Positions 33,230 through 42,551 of a stretch of 64,000 bases of DNA are shown here, one piece after another. Location of the stretch: the NCBI RefSeq assembly GCF_005869225.1, contig NZ_SWFP01000002.1, forward strand, positions 496,001-560,000. The letters are read 5' to 3'. Each line of letters starts with the position of its first letter. Within the stretch, counting starts at the first letter, position 1. The position numbers and the translations under genes were made by a program. The notes beneath the pieces were generated by a model, which saw only the letters and a list, made by a program, of their open reading frames with translations, did no database searches and was not told the DNA's origin. Origin of the DNA: Dyadobacter bucti (GTDB lineage Bacteria > Bacteroidota > Bacteroidia > Cytophagales > Spirosomataceae).

Positions 33230-34822
33230 ATGAAGAAATATATGTGGCCCTGTTTCCTTTTTGTTATACCCGCACTGGCTGCCCTGAAAATGAATGTGAA
33301 TGAAACTCCCCGGTCGGAGAAAAGACCGAACATCCTTTTTTGCATAGCAGATGACGCCTCCATGCAGCACATGTCCGCTTACGGTCTCACGGGCTGGGTG
33401 CAAACACCCGGATTTGACCGGGTTGCGCGGGAGGGTATTTTGTTTAAAAATGCATTTACCCCCAACGCAAAATGTTCGCCGTCGCGGGCATGTATCCTCA
33501 CAGGCAGAAACCCCTGGCAACTGGAAGATGCGGGTAATCACGTACCATTTTTCCCAGCCAAATTCATTACCTGGGTCGAGGAGCTGGGCCGTAATGGTTA
33601 CCAGACGGGTTATACCGGAAAAGGCTGGGCACCCGGGAATGCCGGCAAAACAGACGGAGTACCGCGCATGCTGACGGGAAGGGAGTTTAACTCAATCAAA
33701 ATGGCAGCGCCTACAAAATCGATTTCTCCGGTAAATTATGCCGCCAATCTCCGGGAATTCCTCAAAACGAAAAAAAGCGACCAGCCTTTCTGTTTCTGGT
33801 ATGGCGGGCACGAACCGCACAGGGTGTATGAATATGGCTCGGGGATATCAAAAGGGAACAAAAAATTGTCAGACATTACCAAGGTACCCTCCTACTGGCC
33901 CGACAATGAAACCGTGCGGAATGATATGCTCGATTATGCCTATGAAATCGAATATTTTGATCAGCACCTTGTCAGAATGCTGGACATCCTGAAAGAAAGC
34001 GGAGAACTTGAAAATACGATTATAGTTGTTACTTCAGACAACGGAATGCCATTCCCACGGGTGAAGGGCCATATTTATGAATATGACAACCATCTTCCGC
34101 TGGCCATCATGTGGCAAAAAGGACTTCGCAAACCTGGCAGGAAAATCAGCGACTATGTAAGCTTCATCGATTTTGCACCCACATTCCTGGAAGCTGCAGG
34201 GCTGGGTAGCGGCGATCAGCGGATGCAGCCTGTTGAGGGAAAATCACTGCTCGGAATCATTACTTCTGAAAAGGACGGAAATACGGACAAAACACGTGAC
34301 CACGTGCTGCTCGGGAAAGAGCGTACCGACGTTGGACGCCCCCATGACTGGGGATATCCTGTACGCGCTATCATCAAAAACGATTACATTTTTTCCATCA
34401 ATTATAAACCGGACCGCTGGCCAGCCGGAAACCCGGAAACCGGCTATCTCGATACGGACGGCAGCCCCACCAAAACCGAAATCCTGCAGGCCAAACGCAA
34501 TAAAACCAACTCTAAATGGTGGGATTTGTCTTTTGGCAAAAAAACGGATGAAGAACTCTACCACATCAGGAAAGATCCGGACGCTGTTACAAACCTGGCT
34601 GCGGATCCTGCTTACGCGAAAATCAAAAATGAATTAAGGAAGCAGCTGGAACAGGAATTAAAAAAACAGGGAGATCCCAGAATGTCGGGTAAAGGTTATT
34701 TGTTCGACCAATATCCTTATGCCGAGCCGAATTCCAGGAATTTCTACGAAAGGTTTATGAAAGGGGAAAAAATGAAGGCAGGCTGGGTCAATGAGACCGA
34801 TTTTGAAGTGATCCGGGAATGA
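33230..34822 (+). CDS. Exported sulfatase, family S1
   Basis: A 530-aa alkaline-phosphatase-fold sulfatase. A hydrophobic N-terminal signal (residues 1-20) precedes [21 protein letters not shown], with the metal-binding aspartates. The formylglycine motif [12 protein letters not shown] has its Cys near residue 83. Further metal or active-site segments are [23 protein letters not shown] and the C-terminal subdomain with [18 protein letters not shown]. Known relatives of this type desulfate glycosaminoglycan sugars (N-sulfoglucosamine type) or other sulfated glycans. The precise substrate is not determined by sequence. It needs a formylglycine-generating enzyme encoded elsewhere. It follows the GH109-like gene on the same strand, so together they may degrade a sulfated amino-sugar glycan. 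Confidence 0.93.
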   Translation: MKKYMWPCFLFVIPALAALKMNVNETPRSEKRPNILFCIADDASMQHMSAYGLTGWVQTPGFDRVAREGILFKNAFTPNAKCSPSRACILTGRNPWQLEDAGNHVPFFPAKFITWVEELGRNGYQTGYTGKGWAPGNAGKTDGVPRMLTGREFNSIKMAAPTKSISPVNYAANLREFLKTKKSDQPFCFWYGGHEPHRVYEYGSGISKGNKKLSDITKVPSYWPDNETVRNDMLDYAYEIEYFDQHLVRMLDILKESGELENTIIVVTSDNGMPFPRVKGHIYEYDNHLPLAIMWQKGLRKPGRKISDYVSFIDFAPTFLEAAGLGSGDQRMQPVEGKSLLGIITSEKDGNTDKTRDHVLLGKERTDVGRPHDWGYPVRAIIKNDYIFSINYKPDRWPAGNPETGYLDTDGSPTKTEILQAKRNKTNSKWWDLSFGKKTDEELYHIRKDPDAVTNLAADPAYAKIKNELRKQLEQELKKQGDPRMSGKGYLFDQYPYAEPNSRNFYERFMKGEKMKAGWVNETDFEVIRE

Positions 34823-34833
34823 TCCCGGATCAC
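34808..34833. terminator. Bidirectional hairpin overlapping the sulfatase stop codon
   Basis: Eleven-base arms GTGATCCGGGA (34808-34818) and TCCCGGATCAC (34823-34833) with loop ATGA. The TGA stop codon (34820-34822) lies in the loop. It lies between the ends of two convergent genes (34822 and 34840), so it may serve both. The T tract is weak (ATTTCATTATTTC). Confidence 0.55.
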
Positions 34834-34839
34834 ATTTCA

Positions 34840-37623
34840 TTATTTCTTTAACGATTTGATATACAAAACAATAGACCCTATATCCGAGTCAGACAAAACA
34901 CCTGTGAACGACGGCATTTCTTCGTTATATCCCTTGACAACTTTTGCGGAAGGTGTCAGGATCGACTCCCGAATGTACTTTTCATTGGCAATTGCCTTGG
35001 AACCATCTTCAAAAACCCTTTCCGAGCCATACAGATTTTGAAAGGGCGGCCCGTACATTCCTTTTGTCCGTAAGCCTTCCGAGTGACAGCCCGCACAGGC
35101 CATTTTCTGGAACAGATCTTTGCCACGCTCCGCTGTCGCCGGCTCTTCTTTGACAGCCGCAGCAACCGTTTCATTTTGCCGGACGGTCAGTAAAGCCAGG
35201 TCGACATTTTTGAAACCCTGCTCTTCCAGATCCACATCCGCCATATTGTTGACTGTGAACCAAAAATGATCATTTATTTTGTGGCCGTCTTTGGCTGACA
35301 ACTTGTAAGCCACTTCCATTTGCATGACATCCGACATACCCGGAACGAGCAGCAAAACTTTTTTGCCGTCGGCGGAAAGGTAGGAAGCGGCAACCGGCAA
35401 AGTTTCCTCCCCGGTTGTCCCGTCCAGCTTAAAGTGCCCTGAGCCATATTCCTCTGTACGCTTGTAATTCCATCTTTTTACCTCAAAACTAGCGGCGTCC
35501 GCGGCAGTCTTGGCGTCGAGCTCCGAGTCAAAGCCTAACACAATCCCCTGTTTTCCAGCCTGAAAACCTGCCGGCTGATAACTGGGTTTGCCTGTGTACC
35601 TTAGCCTCAGCAACGCGCTGATCCCGGTAGAACTCGAACCCCAGAGATTAAACCCAGTGACATATAACTGTCCGTCTGCGGGATTAACCGCACCCTTGGA
35701 CGTCGGTGCCGGATAATTGCCCTGAATGAACGAGACACCTCCCTGGGTAATCGCTGCGGAACTGTCCATCAATACCTTGAACAATCCGGGCGCGCCAAAA
35801 GAAAAGTGGATCAGGCTGCCGCTCAGCGGACCCATTTTATCACCGGTTATCCATGCCTGGGCAATGCTGGACCTGTCGACGCTATGCGGGATCCAGGTAA
35901 GAGGCGGCGCGATAGGCGGGTTGTCGTCACGGTGCACAGTTGGCTCCACACCGTAGTAGTCGCCTTTTTTGATCAGATAAATGGGCGTCGACGGAACAAA
36001 GTTGCCTTGCTGATCGGTGGCAGTGAGAATCCCCTTTTCCGGGTGAAGGCCAATGTAGGGCCCACGGAAACCGGTTGCGATCACTTCACAAGTCAGTCCG
36101 TCGGGAGATACTTTTAATATGGTGCCGTTCTGGCTGGAGCCTGCCCGGAAACCTTTTGCAACCTGTGGCGTCACCCCCGGGCCATTGCTTTGGGCGCCTC
36201 CTTTTGCGATATAAAAACTTCCGTCCGGCGCATAAGCCATGTCCGCCGCCCATTCCCTGGACTCCACGGACTGCGCCATCGCATTTGAAAAATTCTCATA
36301 AAAATCCGCTGCACCATCATGATTGATATCAAGCAAACGAACAATCCCCTCCCTCCCAAAAATATGGACGGTATTATTAACCACCTCTACGCTCATGGGC
36401 TCATGCAGCCCGGAGGCAAATCGTCTCCATTTAATGCTTCCGAGATTTTTGTCAATGCCCTCAACGATCCATACGTCTCCTTCAAACGTTACGACTGCCG
36501 CCTTTCCGTCTTTAAAAAACGATACATCGGAGATCCGGACATTCCTTTTCCACGGGTTGGGAAGCGGCAATGTCAGGACATCGGTCACATACGCAGCCGT
36601 GTCGGGCGAAAGCTTGCCACTGGTAGCAACAGTTTCCGTCCATTGTGATGGCCCTCCTTTTTTAAAGTCCGGGAACGAGAGGTTTTGCTTTTTACAGAAT
36701 TTCTCGAAAGCAGCTTTTTGTTTTGCAGGTCCCCGCCAAACGGCCAAAGATGTTTCTATAGTTTTGGACGAAGCCGGAAACCGGACGGTCAGATACCGGC
36801 CGTTACCCACATCCGGCTTGATATCGGCATTTCCTTTCCCCAGCACAGCCACCGCCGTAACCGTGTCTTTATTTGCTCCCTGATAAATATACGCGATCTT
36901 CCCCTTGACCTCGCTGCCTACGCCATTGGTTATTTCGGCAGCCGTCAGAAAGAGCGCTTCTGTGGCGCTTTCGATTGTTAGTGTCCGAGTAAATACAGTC
37001 TGGTCGTCAAATACGGCAGTTCCCGGCAATTCGAAGACATTGGAATTTTTAACTGAATAATTCAGCACAGCCTTGTTCCCGTAAACATAAACGCCTTTCC
37101 ACCTTCCCTCGCTCGCAGGCATAGGTACCCAGCTTGGTTGTCCGGCTTTACCTGCCCGGGGCACTTCAAAGCCTGGTTTTCCTGCAAACCAACCTGCATA
37201 GGAGCCTGTGGCGCTGGTAGGTCGTCCGGGAACTGTGGTTACCTTATTGCTTTTGTTGAAAAAATCATTGTAGGAAATCTGGGCCATCAAAACCATCGGC
37301 AGGAATTTCCCGGTCCAGGCCACCGACCATCTCAACAGATCCGTATCAAAACAGGCATATGCATTGTTACCCAGCTGCAAAGCCAGCGTTCTGGCAGCTA
37401 TATTGTCGTCCGGGTAACCGGGGCCGAGCTTGCGGGCGTCCACGGAGGTGGAAATAAACGGAAAACCTGCTTCCACAAACGGCCCCAGTTTCAGCGTATC
37501 TGTTTTTCCGGAAATCGCACTTTTAATGTCGGTATAACTGGTCAGCAAAACCGAGGCCAGTAGTAAAATGGAGATCCCGATCGCGGCCGGGTGCTTGCAA
37601 AGGCTTTTCAAAAAACTAAACAT
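34840..37623 (-). CDS. Exported propeller protein with C-terminal cytochrome c domain (DUF6797-like)
   Basis: A 927-aa protein with an N-terminal signal or anchor (AIGISILLLASVLLTSY, residues 14-30). The region 60-330 resembles the DUF6797 domain (CFDTDLLRWSVAWTGKF). A beta-propeller of the PQQ/glucose-dehydrogenase kind spans about 330-690 (VVTFEGDVWIVEG, LLDINHDGAADFYENF). A linker precedes a class I cytochrome c domain at about 830-927 with heme motif CAGCH and distal-side Met in YNEEMPSF. It is probably a periplasmic or surface redox enzyme passing electrons from an oxidised substrate to heme. The substrate is unknown. Domain fusions of this type are common in Planctomycetes and Bacteroidota. 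Confidence 0.82.
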   Translation of the reverse strand: MFSFLKSLCKHPAAIGISILLLASVLLTSYTDIKSAISGKTDTLKLGPFVEAGFPFISTSVDARKLGPGYPDDNIAARTLALQLGNNAYACFDTDLLRWSVAWTGKFLPMVLMAQISYNDFFNKSNKVTTVPGRPTSATGSYAGWFAGKPGFEVPRAGKAGQPSWVPMPASEGRWKGVYVYGNKAVLNYSVKNSNVFELPGTAVFDDQTVFTRTLTIESATEALFLTAAEITNGVGSEVKGKIAYIYQGANKDTVTAVAVLGKGNADIKPDVGNGRYLTVRFPASSKTIETSLAVWRGPAKQKAAFEKFCKKQNLSFPDFKKGGPSQWTETVATSGKLSPDTAAYVTDVLTLPLPNPWKRNVRISDVSFFKDGKAAVVTFEGDVWIVEGIDKNLGSIKWRRFASGLHEPMSVEVVNNTVHIFGREGIVRLLDINHDGAADFYENFSNAMAQSVESREWAADMAYAPDGSFYIAKGGAQSNGPGVTPQVAKGFRAGSSQNGTILKVSPDGLTCEVIATGFRGPYIGLHPEKGILTATDQQGNFVPSTPIYLIKKGDYYGVEPTVHRDDNPPIAPPLTWIPHSVDRSSIAQAWITGDKMGPLSGSLIHFSFGAPGLFKVLMDSSAAITQGGVSFIQGNYPAPTSKGAVNPADGQLYVTGFNLWGSSSTGISALLRLRYTGKPSYQPAGFQAGKQGIVLGFDSELDAKTAADAASFEVKRWNYKRTEEYGSGHFKLDGTTGEETLPVAASYLSADGKKVLLLVPGMSDVMQMEVAYKLSAKDGHKINDHFWFTVNNMADVDLEEQGFKNVDLALLTVRQNETVAAAVKEEPATAERGKDLFQKMACAGCHSEGLRTKGMYGPPFQNLYGSERVFEDGSKAIANEKYIRESILTPSAKVVKGYNEEMPSFTGVLSDSDIGSIVLYIKSLKK

Positions 37624-37651
37624 GTTGTTCTAACAAAGTAATAATCATGTC

Positions 37652-37685
37652 CAAAAGTATAGGATGGTTTCAAAATTACTCACAA
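37652..37685 (-). promoter_or_regulatory. Possible promoter of the cytochrome/propeller gene
   Basis: The minus strand has TTG (37683-37685), 23 bp, then TACTTTTG (37652-37659), matching TAnnTTTG. The leader to the ATG at 37623 would be about 20 nt. It lies just past the 3' end of the neighbouring sigma gene. Confidence 0.35.
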
Positions 37686-37703
37686 TGCTTTGTATCAACA
37701 CAC

Positions 37704-38951
37704 TTAATCGGGGATATCTGCTGGCCTAAATTTATCGATCTTCCTTTGCAATGTCTGTTTGTCGCCCTGTGTTCTGGCCATAGAAATCGCCCTTTCGAAA
37801 AACTGTGCTGCTTTCTGATTGTCAATATCCGTATAAAGTTCGCCGAGCAGGGCAAAATAAAAATGATGGTCTTCCAGCTTTAATTTTTCCGCTTCCACAA
37901 TTGCTTCCTCTTTTCCGTTTGCCCTGGAAAGCGCATAAGTTCGGTTAAGTGCAGCAATCGGTGAATATTCTATTTGCAGCAAACGGTTGTACAGTTGCAG
38001 AATATTCTCCCATTTTTCCTTCGCGTCTGCTTTTTGTGTATGCCAATATGCAATGGCTGCTTCCAGATGGTATCTAGACAACTGGTCGCCACGCGCGGCG
38101 CAGTTCAGAAAATAACCTCCCTTACTGATCAGGTCAGCATTCCAGAGGTTCGTGTCCTGCTCGTCGTAAAGCACCAGCTCACCATTTTTATCCTCCCTGG
38201 CCTCAAACCGCGAAGAATGAAAACACATGAGGGAAAGAAGCGCATTTGCCTGGGGCGTGCCGGTACTTTTGTTTTCGACAAGCATCACGCAAAGCCGCAT
38301 CGCTTCCAGGCAAAGGTCTTTTCGCAGCGTTTTGTTCTGACTTACGGAATAATAACCTTCATTGAACAACAGATAAATCGTTGTCAGAACAGTGGATAAC
38401 CTTTCTTCAATTTTTGCCGGCTCGGGAAATGCGATTTCAATCCTTTCTTCCCGCAGTTTTTCCTTTGCCCGAAAGAGCCGCTTATTGATAGTCTCTTTAT
38501 TGGATAAAAATGCAGCGGCGATTTCTTCAATTCCAAAACCGCAAAGAATACGGAGCGAAAGCCCGATCTGCGCCTCCTGGGAAATGGAAGGATGGCAAAT
38601 TGCAAACATCATCTGGAGCTGGCTGTCATTGATATTTTCAGGTGAAAGATCAATGTCGCCGTCATACAAATCAGAGGTGGCACTTTTAATTTCCGGCGCA
38701 ATTTTACCCTCAAAAAGAGCATTTCGCTGCAAATGGTTTTTGGCCTTGTTTTTGGCTACATGATAAAGCCAGGCGGTAGGGTTCTCCGGAATGCGGCCCA
38801 GTCCCCAGGTCTGGGCCGCGGTCAGAAATGTTTCGCTTGCAATGTCCTCAGCGATCTCGATCTGCTCAAAGCCGAAACGTTTGGAAAGAACAGAAACGAT
38901 TTTCCTGTATTCGGTCCTGAACAAATTGGGTATGATTTCCTGATGATCCAT
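37704..38951 (-). CDS. ECF sigma factor with C-terminal TPR-like extension (ECF42 type, DUF6596)
   Basis: A 415-aa sigma factor, twice the usual ECF length. Region 2 is at about residues 12-85 (LFRTEYRKIVSVLSKRFG, IAEDIASETFLTAAQTWGLG, NPTAWLYHVAKNKAKNH). Region 4 is near 125-175 (IGLSLRILCGFGIEEIAAAF, SNKETINKRLFRAKEKLREE). A long helical extension (180-415) includes TIYLLFNEGYYSVSQ and RTYALSRANGKEEA. This architecture with a DGPF/YCII gene next to it defines the ECF42 group. In that group the extension, not an anti-sigma factor, is thought to control activity. Two DGPF genes lie directly upstream, the nearer one 9 bp away. Confidence 0.9.
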   Translation of the reverse strand: MDHQEIIPNLFRTEYRKIVSVLSKRFGFEQIEIAEDIASETFLTAAQTWGLGRIPENPTAWLYHVAKNKAKNHLQRNALFEGKIAPEIKSATSDLYDGDIDLSPENINDSQLQMMFAICHPSISQEAQIGLSLRILCGFGIEEIAAAFLSNKETINKRLFRAKEKLREERIEIAFPEPAKIEERLSTVLTTIYLLFNEGYYSVSQNKTLRKDLCLEAMRLCVMLVENKSTGTPQANALLSLMCFHSSRFEAREDKNGELVLYDEQDTNLWNADLISKGGYFLNCAARGDQLSRYHLEAAIAYWHTQKADAKEKWENILQLYNRLLQIEYSPIAALNRTYALSRANGKEEAIVEAEKLKLEDHHFYFALLGELYTDIDNQKAAQFFERAISMARTQGDKQTLQRKIDKFRPADIPD

Positions 38952-38960
38952 TTACCCGAT

Positions 38961-39302
38961 TTACATCTCATTAATTTCCCGGACTTCCACATTGCCGCCG
39001 ATCACATAAATCGGGCAACCCTTTGCCAGATCAACGGCCTCTTCATACGAATCGCTTTTTATGATCGAGTAACCGCCGATCGTTTCCTTGATCTCCGTGT
39101 ATGGACCATCGGTAACTACATTTCCGGGTTTGACTACTTTCCCGTTTGGAAAAAGACGATTGCCTTTGCTGACAAGCTTGTTCTGAGCCGCAATGCCTCC
39201 CATCCAGTCCATCCATTTTTTACCGGTGGCATGGATTTCCTCCTCCGTTCTGGCCGCCATTACTTCTGGGTCGTTTCTGAATACCAATAAGAATTCTTTC
39301 AT
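38961..39302 (-). CDS. YCII/DGPF-domain protein
   Basis: A 113-aa cytosolic protein of the YCII-related family, with the signature TDGPYTEIKETIGGYSIIK near residues 64-82 and VEVREIN at the C-terminus. DGPF proteins accompany ECF42 sigma genes. Their role is unknown, although the fold resembles muconolactone isomerase-like dimeric barrels. It ends 9 bp before the sigma start, so both are surely on one transcript. Confidence 0.9.
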   Translation of the reverse strand: MKEFLLVFRNDPEVMAARTEEEIHATGKKWMDWMGGIAAQNKLVSKGNRLFPNGKVVKPGNVVTDGPYTEIKETIGGYSIIKSDSYEEAVDLAKGCPIYVIGGNVEVREINEM

Positions 39303-39436
39303 TTTGCTTCCGGTTTTTTGCCTGCCCGCGGCAGACAGTTGACTGATTTATTGACCTACCCCTGTAACCATTGAGATACGGGATACTGGACATATATCTT
39401 GGTTCTTTTTACACAAAATCCTTAAAATTTCCGGAA

Positions 39437-39793
39437 CTAGCCATTTTCATTCACTGACGTTATTTTCCGTACTTCTACGCTGTTCCCTTCACCGTTCAGT
39501 ATCGGGCAATCGGCCCCAATTTTAGCAGCGTCGTCGAAACTCTCTGCCCTGATCGTTATAAAACCTGCGATAGACTCCTTGATTTCTGCAAATGGTCCGT
39601 CTATGGGGACTTTGTCAGATTGCAAAACCCTGCCCTCCGTAGAGAGCGCGGTACCGCTGACGAATTTATTCTCGGCGGCGATACCGGCCACCCATTCGTG
39701 GTACTGTTTCATGTAAACCTGCAATTGCTCCGGCGAAGGCTGTGCTTCCTTGGTAATAATGTCGAGGCGCATCAATAATAAGTACTGGTCCAT
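39437..39793 (-). CDS. YCII/DGPF-domain protein, second copy
   Basis: A 118-aa protein of the same family as the product of 38961-39302, with the motif IDGPFAEIKESIAGFITIRA near residues 62-81 and a similar C-terminal VEVRKIT. The two copies are clearly divergent, so the duplication is old. It is separated from the next gene by 134 bp, which may hold its own regulatory signals. Function unknown. It is probably expressed with, and a target of, the ECF42-type sigma factor. Confidence 0.88.
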   Translation of the reverse strand: MDQYLLLMRLDIITKEAQPSPEQLQVYMKQYHEWVAGIAAENKFVSGTALSTEGRVLQSDKVPIDGPFAEIKESIAGFITIRAESFDDAAKIGADCPILNGEGNSVEVRKITSVNENG

Positions 39794-39872
39794 GGTTTTA
39801 AATTTTTGTTTTGAAACAAATTATGATGGTTGTTAAGTAAGCGGTACGACACCACTTTCTAATTACATCCCC

Positions 39873-40079
39873 ATGACAATCGGGATTGATAAAACTGGAC
39901 ATCGCTGGCGTAAATTATTTTCGATTTACCTGTCCGGCATTCAGCAAAACCTTTCTTTTCATTCATCAAAAACCTCCACACATGCATTCAGCTTTAAAAA
40001 ACTCGGTTTGATCGATGGCCTCAATACAAGGCAGGAATTCAAAATTGATCTGAAGGATTCTACTATCATTATCAAATAA
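39873..40079 (+). CDS. Small hypothetical reading frame, 68 codons
   Basis: I do not recognise this product and the coding signal is weak. The one point in its favour is that its stop codon touches a good bidirectional terminator (40078-40114). It is the only candidate in the 349-bp gap 39794-40142. No ribosome-binding site or clear promoter was seen. It may equally be chance. Confidence 0.2.
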   Translation: MTIGIDKTGHRWRKLFSIYLSGIQQNLSFHSSKTSTHAFSFKKLGLIDGLNTRQEFKIDLKDSTIIIK

Positions 40080-40114
40080 AATCTAGGGGTGCTGATTATG
40101 CATCCCTCGATTTT
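40078..40114 (-). terminator. Intrinsic terminator of the GyrI-like gene
   Basis: On the minus strand, AAAATC-G-AGGGATGC, a 7-nt loop, GCACCCCT-A-GATTTT and then ATTT. The stem has two paired blocks separated by one mismatch on each side. It begins 29 bp beyond the stop at 40143. Confidence 0.65.
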
Positions 40115-40142
40115 CAACACTTTATTTATTCAGATAGTCAAA

Positions 40143-40556
40143 TCAGGCGGGTTCCGCCAACCGTATCATGCACTTTACATCCTTATTGTTCAGGTACCAT
40201 TCCACACAGTAACCCTGCGGGTCGAGGCCGGGGTGTTCGAGGAGGACTTCAAAAGCTTTGCTGATGCTTTGGATATCCTTCATGTAATTGGTTATGTCCA
40301 GCGAAATGTAGCTGCCTTTTTTGAGGACCAGCGTTTTGCAGTTAAGCTTTTCGGCTTCGTGCGGATCTGTTTGTTCGGCAGCAGCTTTGTAGGCAATAAC
40401 ACCATTCTCGGGCCGGGATATGCCAAAATATTTACGGTTTTCCGAAAACGGAACGATGGTGTGAAGCCTTTGATGCGCGCCCGCAATTCCATCAGGAAAA
40501 GAGGTGGCTTCAATATACAGTACCGTTGTATCGCGTTCCCATCTGATCGTTTCCAT
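40143..40556 (-). CDS. GyrI-like small-molecule-binding domain protein
   Basis: A 137-aa cytosolic protein (start METIRWERDT at 40556, with an ATG three codons upstream also possible). The segments FPDGIAGAHQRLHTIVPFS, YFGISRPENGVIAYKA, KGSYISLDITNYMKD and PQGYCVEWYLNNKDVKCMI resemble the effector-binding GyrI-like domain found at the C-terminus of AraC/MerR regulators. No DNA-binding domain is present, so it is a stand-alone binding or scavenging protein. The ligand is unknown. It is a single-gene unit by its terminator. Confidence 0.65.
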   Translation of the reverse strand: METIRWERDTTVLYIEATSFPDGIAGAHQRLHTIVPFSENRKYFGISRPENGVIAYKAAAEQTDPHEAEKLNCKTLVLKKGSYISLDITNYMKDIQSISKAFEVLLEHPGLDPQGYCVEWYLNNKDVKCMIRLAEPA

Positions 40557-40636
40557 AGACATCACTTTTGGGTTAAATTTTTACATAACAAATCTAACCA
40601 GCGTCTGCCCAAAGGTGCGGGGGAGAAAACGACATT

Positions 40637-41770
40637 TTAGGGGTGTTCACGCGACATAATATCTTCAACCCCTTTCACGATAACACTCAGCTTTTCATGA
40701 TCGTTGTTGCAGATCAGCACCACCGTTTTATCAGCATCGATATAACGTATATACTGTGTCCGGTAACCGGGATTGTCACCACTATGGCGAACTACTTTTC
40801 CAAGCCTCGGATTTTGTTCAAGCACCCAACCGAAACCATATTGAGAAAGTGTGCCATCATTGAGTATGGCCGGAGAAAAAGCCTGCCGCAGGGTCTCCGG
40901 CTCAACGAGCCGGTTGCCATACAACGCCCTGTCCCATTTCAGCAGGTCTTCCGTTGTGGAGCTTACCCTTCCCGGCCCCTTCCTGTTGCCCAGCCAGATC
41001 GCATAGTTGAATGCAGGAAATGAGTCCGCCGGCATGTACCGCTGCTTTTCTTTCACGTAAATGTGTCCCAGCGCCATATCTTTCAGGTTTTTCTTTTCCT
41101 CCTGTGTCCTGATATCCGTTTTGGTCATATTAAAAAACCGGAAAAAACGCGCCCGGCAGAACCTGATAAAGTCCTCCCCTGATACCTTTTCCATAATGCT
41201 CGCGAGAAGCATGTAACCTGTGTTGCTATATTGGTATCTGGCGCCAGGTTCAAACAATACCGGCGGCTGATACTGAATCAGATAAGCGATGTTATCGGCG
41301 TTACCGGCCACTTTTGTCTTGTCCCAGTGTGCATCCATCACGGCCTGGTAATCGGGCAAACCGGAAGTGTGGTTAAGCAGATGCCGGATCGTAACGCCCG
41401 GGTAAGGAAGCCCCGGAATGTATTTTTCAACCGGATCATCAAAAGACAATTTCCCCTGTTCATACAACATCATGATCGTCATCGCCGTAAACTGCTTGGA
41501 AACGGAAGCAACTTCAAAAATTGACGAGGTGGTCAGGGGTTCCTTCGTTTCAAAATTTTTAAATCCAAATGCCTTGTGGTATACAGGTTTACCTTTTTCC
41601 GCCACCAGCAAAACCCCGCTGAAATCGGGAACGGAAGCAAACAGGGCATCAAGGCGGTTTTCCATCGAAGAGCGGTTTTTCTTTGCATTTTTGCAGGAGA
41701 CAAACAACATGAGAAAGGCAAGAATGCAGCCGGACAAACATGCAGCATTCCGGGAATTTTGAAAAATCAT
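40637..41770 (-). CDS. Serine beta-lactamase-fold lipoprotein (class C/PBP type)
   Basis: A 377-aa lipoprotein with lipobox LMLFVSC near residue 26. The serine motif SVSKQFTAM (SxxK) is near 90, the tyrosine motif YQYSNTGYMLL (YxN) near 182, and the third-motif region HSGDNPGYRTQYI near 337. It belongs to the serine-hydrolase beta-lactamase family, which includes D-aminopeptidases, esterases and penicillin-binding proteins. Most environmental members are not antibiotic-resistance enzymes. It is 80 bp from the next gene and shares direction with a run of small minus-strand genes. Confidence 0.9.
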   Translation of the reverse strand: MIFQNSRNAACLSGCILAFLMLFVSCKNAKKNRSSMENRLDALFASVPDFSGVLLVAEKGKPVYHKAFGFKNFETKEPLTTSSIFEVASVSKQFTAMTIMMLYEQGKLSFDDPVEKYIPGLPYPGVTIRHLLNHTSGLPDYQAVMDAHWDKTKVAGNADNIAYLIQYQPPVLFEPGARYQYSNTGYMLLASIMEKVSGEDFIRFCRARFFRFFNMTKTDIRTQEEKKNLKDMALGHIYVKEKQRYMPADSFPAFNYAIWLGNRKGPGRVSSTTEDLLKWDRALYGNRLVEPETLRQAFSPAILNDGTLSQYGFGWVLEQNPRLGKVVRHSGDNPGYRTQYIRYIDADKTVVLICNNDHEKLSVIVKGVEDIMSREHP

Positions 41771-41818
41771 AAAATCGGTTTCAAATGGTGAAGGAACACC
41801 CGTACGCAGCGGGCTGGT

Positions 41819-42397
41819 TTACACTTTCGATTTAATGTTTTTTTCCGCCAATTCAACTGTCTGTGCGATTCTTTTTTCCCGGGTTTCAGGCCTTTTGGCA
41901 TTCAATATCCATTCCAGGATCATTCTTTTCGACGAGGCCGAAAAAGCCAGGAAGTTTTCAAGGGCCGTTTTATTTTCGTCAAATAGTTTCTGAAGGTCAT
42001 CGGGAATGACTGCGTTCTGCGGATTTTCGAGTGCTTCCCAGGTACCTGTTTCTTTCGCTATGTCAATGTAAACCTGACCAGCCTGAGTCATCAGCCCCTG
42101 ATCCGTCATCCTGGCAACCCGTTCCCTGTTCGCTTTACTCCAGTTACTTTTTGGCTTTCGCCGGGCAAAATACAGATAGTAGCTCTCTTCGTCCCGTTTG
42201 TTTGCCTTGCTGTCTATCCAGCCAAAACAGAGCGCCTCCTCGACAGACTCATCGTAATAAACGCTGGGGACACTGCTATTTTTATGGTAAATGATCAGAC
42301 AAACGGATTTTTCAGACTGGTGGTTTTCTTCCAGCCAGCTGCGCCACTCTTTTCTTGTTGGCGCGTAAACTGCTTTTACTCCGTTGTTGGTTTCCAT
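41819..42397 (-). CDS. YdeI/OmdA-family protein
   Basis: A 192-aa cytosolic protein with the family pattern: TRKEWRSWLEENHQSEKSV near residue 14, YDESVEEALCFGWIDSKANK near 48, YLYFARRKPKSNWSKANRER near 74 and FLAFSASSKRMILEWILNAK in the C-terminal half, ending with RIAQTVELAEKNIK. Relatives are called bacteriocin-protection or OmpD-associated proteins, but the biochemical role is unclear. It is a typical member of the small-protein cluster found near DUF1801, YCII and AHSA1 genes in Bacteroidota. Confidence 0.88.
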   Translation of the reverse strand: METNNGVKAVYAPTRKEWRSWLEENHQSEKSVCLIIYHKNSSVPSVYYDESVEEALCFGWIDSKANKRDEESYYLYFARRKPKSNWSKANRERVARMTDQGLMTQAGQVYIDIAKETGTWEALENPQNAVIPDDLQKLFDENKTALENFLAFSASSKRMILEWILNAKRPETREKRIAQTVELAEKNIKSKV

Positions 42398-42551
42398 TCG
42401 TCGATAAAGATTATATCCAGCATCCAGCTCGTCCCGTTTTTTGGAACCAGGTTTTCCATACTATTCGTCCTTAAATTGATCGAGGGTCAAACTTTGTCAT
42501 TTTCATTTTCATATCTGATGCCAAGTGTGACTTCAATCAAAATACTTCTCT

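Noticed and set aside
40637..41770. Antibiotic-resistance beta-lactamase
   Set aside because: The fold and SxxK motif are present, but this broad family is mostly esterases and peptidases. Nothing in the context indicates resistance.
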